Both the position numbers and the translations under genes were made by a program. A DNA stretch of 53,309 nt from a virus, in the IMG/VR virus record IMGVR_UViG_3300032331_003728, positions 1-53,309 of that record; one strand, given 5' to 3'. This document shows positions 49,627-53,309 of the stretch, piece by piece; within the stretch, counting starts at the first letter, position 1; each line of letters begins with the position of its first letter. The notes under the pieces were generated by a model. That model was not told where the DNA came from and did not search any database. It saw only the letters and a list, made by a program, of their open reading frames with translations.

Positions 49627-49951
49627 AATGTTTTGGCACAACGACGGTCACGTCCTTGAGCTACAGATAAACAAATCCGAACTTCAGGTTGTTTCGGTAT
49701 CTTGTCCGCACGAGGGCAAGGAGCACGGAGAGTGCTACGACCAGTACGAAGACTGCATAGTCAAGTTCTTTGTTACTAGGTACGGTTTGGAATGCAATGC
49801 CGGCTCTTGCCCTGCAACTCCGAAGATGACAATCTGTTGGACATTGATAGGAGACAACAGGAACCCAGAGGACTCTCAGCTCTGGTTCATGCCACTAAAC
49901 GATGATGTCTTCGCTGCATGGCTAAATAGTGCTATGGGTAATAACAAGTAA
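49595..49951 (+). CDS. Small Cys-containing hypothetical protein
   Basis: A 118-residue protein from the ATG at 49595; an ATG at 49628 (MFWHNDGHVLELQINK), two bases after the preceding stop, is a plausible alternative and would remove the overlap. It has VSCPHEGKEHGECYDQYEDC and LECNAGSCPATPKMTICW, a Cys/His pattern that may bind zinc, plus several Trp. No family is recognised. It ends four bases from a convergent regulator gene. Confidence 0.6.
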   Translation: MSSERTTDQNEMFWHNDGHVLELQINKSELQVVSVSCPHEGKEHGECYDQYEDCIVKFFVTRYGLECNAGSCPATPKMTICWTLIGDNRNPEDSQLWFMPLNDDVFAAWLNSAMGNNK

Positions 49952-49954
49952 TTA

Positions 49955-50386
49955 TCACCAAGGCTCATCTGTTTTCTTAAAATCACCTTTGAGTGTTTCC
50001 ATGACGCCTATGAAGTGGCGTATATCAGGGTTGTTTTTTAGCGATTCTTTGTTGACGACGTAGATATTTTTGCGATTTGATTTTGTCTTTGTAATAACCC
50101 CATTTTTAACAAGTGATTTAATTGTTCTATCAATCATTGTTTCACTCAAATCAAGGTAGATCGATATCGCTCGTTGAGTCATGGTGGGGTCTTCGAGTAT
50201 CGAAACAAGAACTCTGCCGGCCGTAGACAAAAGACTGATCTGATCTTCGTCGTGATATCTAAGAAGCTTCTGCTTGTCGAGAGTTGCAAATATGGTATTA
50301 AGAATGTCGTCAGATGTACCTACCCCAAGAGCATCTTCAAGAGCTTTCTTTAACTCCACAGATTTGTTCTTGTTGTCGGCTTTCAT
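49955..50386 (-). CDS. Winged-helix transcriptional regulator
   Basis: A 143-residue protein using the ATG at 50386 (MKADNKNKSVELKKALEDAL). LRYHDEDQISLLSTAGRVLV, then MTQRAISIYLDLSETMIDRT and LVKNGVITKTKSNRKNIYVV form a MarR/ArsR-type winged helix: recognition helix near LSETMIDRTIKSLV and a basic beta-wing TKSNRKN. It is divergent from the 50497 gene and next to two palindromes, so it probably regulates that promoter region and itself. Confidence 0.7.
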   Translation of the reverse strand: MKADNKNKSVELKKALEDALGVGTSDDILNTIFATLDKQKLLRYHDEDQISLLSTAGRVLVSILEDPTMTQRAISIYLDLSETMIDRTIKSLVKNGVITKTKSNRKNIYVVNKESLKNNPDIRHFIGVMETLKGDFKKTDEPW

Positions 50387-50496
50387 TCCCAGAATAATAG
50401 TCGAAATTACACGCTTGTGATACACACATGGTGTACTCTTTTGTTAGGCGCTGTTACCTATCGATAGGCATCAGCTTGATCACGAAGGGGAAATTG
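50387..50496. promoter_or_regulatory. Divergent region with two palindromes next to the regulator
   Basis: TACAC-ACATG-GTGTA at 50421-50435 is a perfect inverted repeat, and CCTATCGATAGG at 50457-50468 is a perfect 12-base palindrome. Both lie between a winged-helix regulator gene and the rightward 50497 gene, the usual place for operators. An AAGGGG ribosome-binding site precedes the GTG at 50497. Confidence 0.55.
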
Positions 50497-50799
50497 GTGA
50501 ATCTTAAGGAGAGCCTACGAGACCTTGCAAAAGGGACTGAGTACAGAAAGTACTGCAAATTTGGCGGTATCTATATGGGACTTGATAGTGAGACACAAGA
50601 GCTTTTGAGCTCTGCACTAAAAGGTTCCGCGTCGACCATGGCGATAACCAGAGCGCTTAATGCTGACGGGATAGATGTTAGGCGTGAACACATAGGTGAA
50701 AAGCGCGCATGCTTCACAGGAGAAAACCCAAATTGTTGCTTAAACAATTGTGACACCACAGACAATACTCAAACAATAACGATTAGCGAGGACAAGTAA
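50497..50799 (+). CDS. Small helix-turn-helix-like protein
   Basis: A 100-residue protein from the GTG at 50497 (NLKESLRDLAKGTEYRKYCK), chosen for its AAGGGG ribosome-binding site; upstream in-frame starts lie across the palindromes. ALKGSASTMAITRALNADGI then DVRREHIGEKRAC fits a helix-turn-helix pair. CCLNNC near the end could bind metal. In actinophages, small HTH proteins often precede metallophosphoesterases. It ends one base before that gene. Confidence 0.55.
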   Translation: MNLKESLRDLAKGTEYRKYCKFGGIYMGLDSETQELLSSALKGSASTMAITRALNADGIDVRREHIGEKRACFTGENPNCCLNNCDTTDNTQTITISEDK

Positions 50800-50800
50800 A

Positions 50801-51985
50801 ATGGCTGCAAAAAGTGACAAAACAAAGGCTAATTCGTTAAAGAATTTGGTTAATGAATCAGAAGGAAGTAAGCACTCAGAGAAGATGCTGGGTGACATTG
50901 CCGAAATGATCAAGTCTAAAGGAATTGATCTTTCTTCAATTGGACGAATCAAAAACGTATCCATGTATCAAACGATTACAAAGAACGAAGAAGGCGAAGC
51001 AGAGATACACAACCTTCAAGCAATCCAGTTCTCACCTTCATGGGAGACAGGACCAGAATGGCCTGTAGTTAAGCAAGGGCCTCCAATACAACTACAAAAG
51101 CCAACAGCAAAACCTAAGTCAAAGACTAAGTTCAAAACAGCAGTAATCGTGCCTGATATACAGTTCGGTTTCTTCCGGAATAAGTCCGGTGCACTTGAAG
51201 CCACGCACGACGAAAAGGCTATTGCGCTTGCACTGCAAATGATGGAAGACGCCAACCCTGATCTAGTTGTATGCGTGGGAGATAACCTTGACCTTCCAGA
51301 GATGGGTAAGTACGTCACGTACCCTTCATATGCCCAGACCACTCAAGCCTCAATTGACCGTGCTACCAAGTTCTGTGCTGAAATGCGTCAAGCCGCACCT
51401 CACGCAAAGATCGTATGGCTTGCTGGCAACCACGAAGAGCGCATGCCTAAGTACTTAGTGCAGAATGCTGGAGCCGCCTATGGTCTCCGTAGGGGTCACG
51501 AGCCAGAGTCTTGGCCTGTGCTTAGCGTTCCATTCCTTTGTCGGATGGACGATTATGGGGTTGAGTACCGTCCTGGATACCCAGCAGCCGACCTTTGGAT
51601 CAATGAGAAGCTCCGTGTTATACACGGCGACCGAGTCAAGTCTAATGGATCTACAGCTCACGTCTATTTGAACCAAGAGAAGACTTCAGTGCTATACGGA
51701 CACATCCACCGTATTGAAGTCGCCTTCAAAACCCGTGAGGACTATGACGGTCCACGAACAATCATGGCTGCAAGCCCTGGATGCCTTGCCCGCATTGATG
51801 GGGCGATACCGTCAACCAGAGGAGGGGTAGACCTCGACGGACGCCCGTTGACTCGCCATGAGAACTGGCAACAGGGTCTCGGCTTCGTGACCTACGAGGA
51901 ATCAGGCAATCACGCGTTTGCATACGAGAACGTGACGATATACGATGGTTGGGCAATGTGGCGAGGAAAAGAATACCAAGCCTAG
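50801..51985 (+). CDS. Metallophosphoesterase
   Basis: A 394-residue calcineurin-type phosphoesterase with ~112 residues of hydrophilic N-terminal extension. The metal motifs in order are PDIQFGF (D119, with Gln121 where the family has His), VVCVGDNLDL (160-162), WLAGNHEERM (N210, H211), RVIHGDRV (H275) and VLYGHIHRIE (H301, H303). All but the first His are kept, so one metal site may be altered, as in some phage members. It could act on DNA ends, RNA or a nucleotide. It lies among replication-type small genes rather than virion genes. Confidence 0.85.
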   Translation: MAAKSDKTKANSLKNLVNESEGSKHSEKMLGDIAEMIKSKGIDLSSIGRIKNVSMYQTITKNEEGEAEIHNLQAIQFSPSWETGPEWPVVKQGPPIQLQKPTAKPKSKTKFKTAVIVPDIQFGFFRNKSGALEATHDEKAIALALQMMEDANPDLVVCVGDNLDLPEMGKYVTYPSYAQTTQASIDRATKFCAEMRQAAPHAKIVWLAGNHEERMPKYLVQNAGAAYGLRRGHEPESWPVLSVPFLCRMDDYGVEYRPGYPAADLWINEKLRVIHGDRVKSNGSTAHVYLNQEKTSVLYGHIHRIEVAFKTREDYDGPRTIMAASPGCLARIDGAIPSTRGGVDLDGRPLTRHENWQQGLGFVTYEESGNHAFAYENVTIYDGWAMWRGKEYQA

Positions 51986-51998
51986 GAAGGGGCGCGCA

Positions 51999-52109
51999 AT
52001 GAATTGGTTTGACATTCTCAGAATCATCCTTATCGTTCCTGTAACGATCAGCATTATTGGACTTCTCTGTATCCTTGTGGCAGACATAAGGCACGAGAGA
52101 CGCAAGTAG
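51999..52109 (+). CDS. 36-residue membrane protein
   Basis: A tiny gene with AGGAAGGGG upstream of the ATG. The product is MNWFDILRIILIV followed by PVTISIIGLLCILV and a basic ADIRHERRK end, a single transmembrane helix with a positive cytoplasmic tail. Its TAG shares a base with the next gene's GTG. I do not recognise it; candidates include a lysis accessory or host-membrane effector. Confidence 0.6.
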   Translation: MNWFDILRIILIVPVTISIIGLLCILVADIRHERRK

Positions 52110-52312
52110 TGGACCAAGACCCAGAGTTCTTTTCTATGAGGAACGAACTCCCGGAGTGGTTCGAAAACATGTTTGATAGGCTGGTTCTGCGTGGGTTCGT
52201 TGAACCAATCTCCATAAGCCAAGACGGCGAATGGTTGTATGGGATCTCCGAAGAAGGCAAGAAATTCCTATATACCTATATGCTTGACCCACAAGCATTT
52301 GAAGAAGACTGA
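52109..52312 (+). CDS. Small protein with EWLYGI motif
   Basis: A 67-residue protein with a GTG start overlapping the preceding TAG. RLVLRGFVEPISISQDGEWL then YGISEEGKKF looks like a winged-helix half: a helix then a beta hairpin. The next gene encodes a shorter paralogue (VGLVEIVGINEEGEWLYGLT), indicating local duplication. It may be a small DNA-binding or adaptor protein. Confidence 0.55.
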   Translation: MDQDPEFFSMRNELPEWFENMFDRLVLRGFVEPISISQDGEWLYGISEEGKKFLYTYMLDPQAFEED

Positions 52313-52323
52313 AAGGCAATGAC

Positions 52324-52491
52324 ATGGACGAAGAGTACGTACAAGAGCTCAATCAAGTTCAGATAGATTTACAAGAGCTGATGAACGTCGGCTTAGTAGA
52401 GATAGTCGGAATCAACGAGGAGGGTGAATGGCTGTATGGCCTAACAGAAAACGGGAGAATGACAATGGAGCAGGACTCCGGTGCCGTTTAA
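52324..52491 (+). CDS. 55-residue paralogue of the preceding protein
   Basis: Starts at the ATG at 52324 (MDEEYVQELNQVQIDLQELM). It shares the core V-E-x-[I/V]-x-I-x-x-[D/E]-G-E-W-L-Y-G-[I/L] with the 52109 product. It overlaps the following GTG gene by 11 bases. It is probably translated in the same operon. Confidence 0.6.
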   Translation: MDEEYVQELNQVQIDLQELMNVGLVEIVGINEEGEWLYGLTENGRMTMEQDSGAV

Positions 52492-52684
52492 AGATCCTGA
52501 AGCAGCAAAGGCGTACCGTAGGGACCAAAGTGCCCGAAGGAACGGACCAAGTCGCCGTGAATATGAACGAGAACGAAAGCGTCGAAAACGACTAGAAGCG
52601 TACCAAGCACTACCCGAGCCAGAGAGAACCCAAGCACTCTCTAGGCTTAGGGGTAGGTATGAGATATCTTTAAATAGGTATTAA
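52481..52684 (+). CDS. Small, highly basic protein
   Basis: A 67-residue protein with a GTG start (PFKDPEAAKAYRRDQSARRN). Over a quarter of the residues are Arg/Lys (REYERERKRRKRL). The opening PFKDPEAAKAYRR resembles the leader of phage HNH-endonuclease-type proteins, but no HNH core is present. It likely binds nucleic acid or is a remnant. Confidence 0.55.
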   Translation: MPFKDPEAAKAYRRDQSARRNGPSRREYERERKRRKRLEAYQALPEPERTQALSRLRGRYEISLNRY

Positions 52685-52697
52685 TTAAACTTTTTAT

Positions 52698-52726
52698 TTG
52701 ACACTTTAGGATTCTTTTTGTAGTTA
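52698..52726 (+). promoter_or_regulatory. Possible sigma70-type promoter of the proteasome-like gene
   Basis: A perfect TTGACA (-35, 52698-52703), a 17-base spacer, and TAGTTA (52721-52726) as a weak -10, lying 11 bases before the GTG at 52737. The leader would be very short, and there is no Shine-Dalgarno sequence, so a leaderless transcript is possible. The -10 is poor, which limits confidence. Confidence 0.4.
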
Positions 52727-52736
52727 ACTATCCTAC

Positions 52737-53309
52737 GTGACAACAATCGTAGGTTTACAAGGTGACGGCTTCGCTGTAGTTTGTGTCGACTCACGCATAT
52801 CCGAGATCGGAAGATTCGGAACACTCCGTGAAGGATCGACAAAGGTTGCTGTAAACGGCAAGTACCTTTTAGGAGCAGCAGGAGACGTAAGAGCAATCAA
52901 TATATTGCATTACGCATTTAATCCGCCGGCTCCACCACCTAATCTCAAAGGGCGCAAGCTAGATGAGTTCATTACGCAGAAGTTCATCCCTGCGCTAAGA
53001 GAGTGCTTTGAAGCCCAAGGCTATGCAAGTCCAGACTCTAACGAAGAAAAGCGCCATATAGCTGAACATGATTCAACGATCCTAGTTGTCATAAATGGCG
53101 TTATCTACATAATAGACGGTGACTACGCCTGGAGTGCAGAAGCAAACGGACACTACGCCATAGGTAGTGGATCAGACTATGCACTAGGAGCGGTAACAGC
53201 CATACTCCCATACGCCAAGTTTGATATAGCTTCAGCACGGAAAGCTGGAATGAAAGCTTTATCTATAGCAGCCAAGTTCGATCCTGATACCGGTGCACCT
53301 TTCCACTGG
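52737..53309 (+). CDS. Proteasome beta/HslV-like Ntn hydrolase, C-terminus off the right edge
   Basis: 191 codons are open to the end of the window. TTIVGLQGDGFAVVCVDSR starts right after the initiator, giving a Thr at mature position 1 as in proteasome beta subunits and HslV (TT[I/V]xGxxxDGxVxxxxDxR). STKVAVNGKYLLGAAGDVRA fits the Lys33 strand and Gly-Asp turn region. DSTILVVINGVIYIIDGDYA then YAIGSGSDYALGA matches the family's C-terminal GSGS...A helix. It would form a self-compartmented protease, perhaps for phage or host protein turnover. The GTG start at 52737 is assumed from the Thr context. Confidence 0.75.
   Translation, partial: MTTIVGLQGDGFAVVCVDSRISEIGRFGTLREGSTKVAVNGKYLLGAAGDVRAINILHYAFNPPAPPPNLKGRKLDEFITQKFIPALRECFEAQGYASPDSNEEKRHIAEHDSTILVVINGVIYIIDGDYAWSAEANGHYAIGSGSDYALGAVTAILPYAKFDIASARKAGMKALSIAAKFDPDTGAPFHW

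Overview
The window reads as part of a tailed-phage genome, probably a contractile-tailed (myovirus-type) phage from freshwater. About 23 kb is tail-fibre and virion-surface genes, and a VanY-type endolysin sits directly before a small membrane protein of holin type. There are many 1-, 4- and 8-base stop/start overlaps and almost no intergenic DNA. An actinobacterial host is an inference. It rests on a proteasome-like Ntn hydrolase at the right edge, on Thr-rich linkers of the kind common in Acidimicrobiia surface proteins, and on actinophage-like small genes. I found no rRNA, tRNA, integrase, insertion sequence or CRISPR array.

Layout. (1) 1-3229, minus strand: a sugar/glycan cassette of NAD-dependent epimerase (cut by the edge), methyltransferase and two glycosyltransferases. 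(2) 3363-23377, plus strand: virion-surface genes, including a 1685-residue Ala/Ser/Gly/Thr repeat protein, two long fibres, an 918-residue structural protein, and two fibronectin-III proteins ending in (TP)n or (YFPP/FFPP)n tails. (3) 23381-40717, mostly plus: a dense accessory region with three glutathione-peroxidase-fold proteins (one interrupted by an in-frame amber codon), thirteen 2-oxoglutarate/Fe(II) oxygenases, a dehydrogenase fragment, a DUF6065-like protein, methyltransferases and a ferritin-like diiron protein. (4) 40719-43668, minus: a third fibre + FN3 module followed by an acetyltransferase. (5) 43819-47589: a secreted, membrane-anchored surface protein with a beta-helix. (6) 47590-53309: another oxygenase, endolysin, holin-like protein, a winged-helix regulator, a metallophosphoesterase, several very small genes, and the proteasome-like gene running off the right edge.

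The main signal is fifteen 2OG/Fe(II) oxygenases in one window. Fourteen keep an HxD...H metal triad with a distal Arg/Lys; one has an HxH-type first motif. They are interleaved with fibre/FN3 genes whose products carry proline-rich tails. The arrangement fibre -> FN3/Pro-rich or Cys-rich protein -> modifying enzyme occurs three times (9737-14331, 21788-26832, 43668-40719). My working hypothesis is a virion-protein tailoring system in which the oxygenases hydroxylate fibre proteins (Pro, Lys, Asn or Asp) and the acetyltransferases, methyltransferases and glycosyltransferases elaborate them. This is inference from motifs and gene order; no substrate is shown by the sequence.
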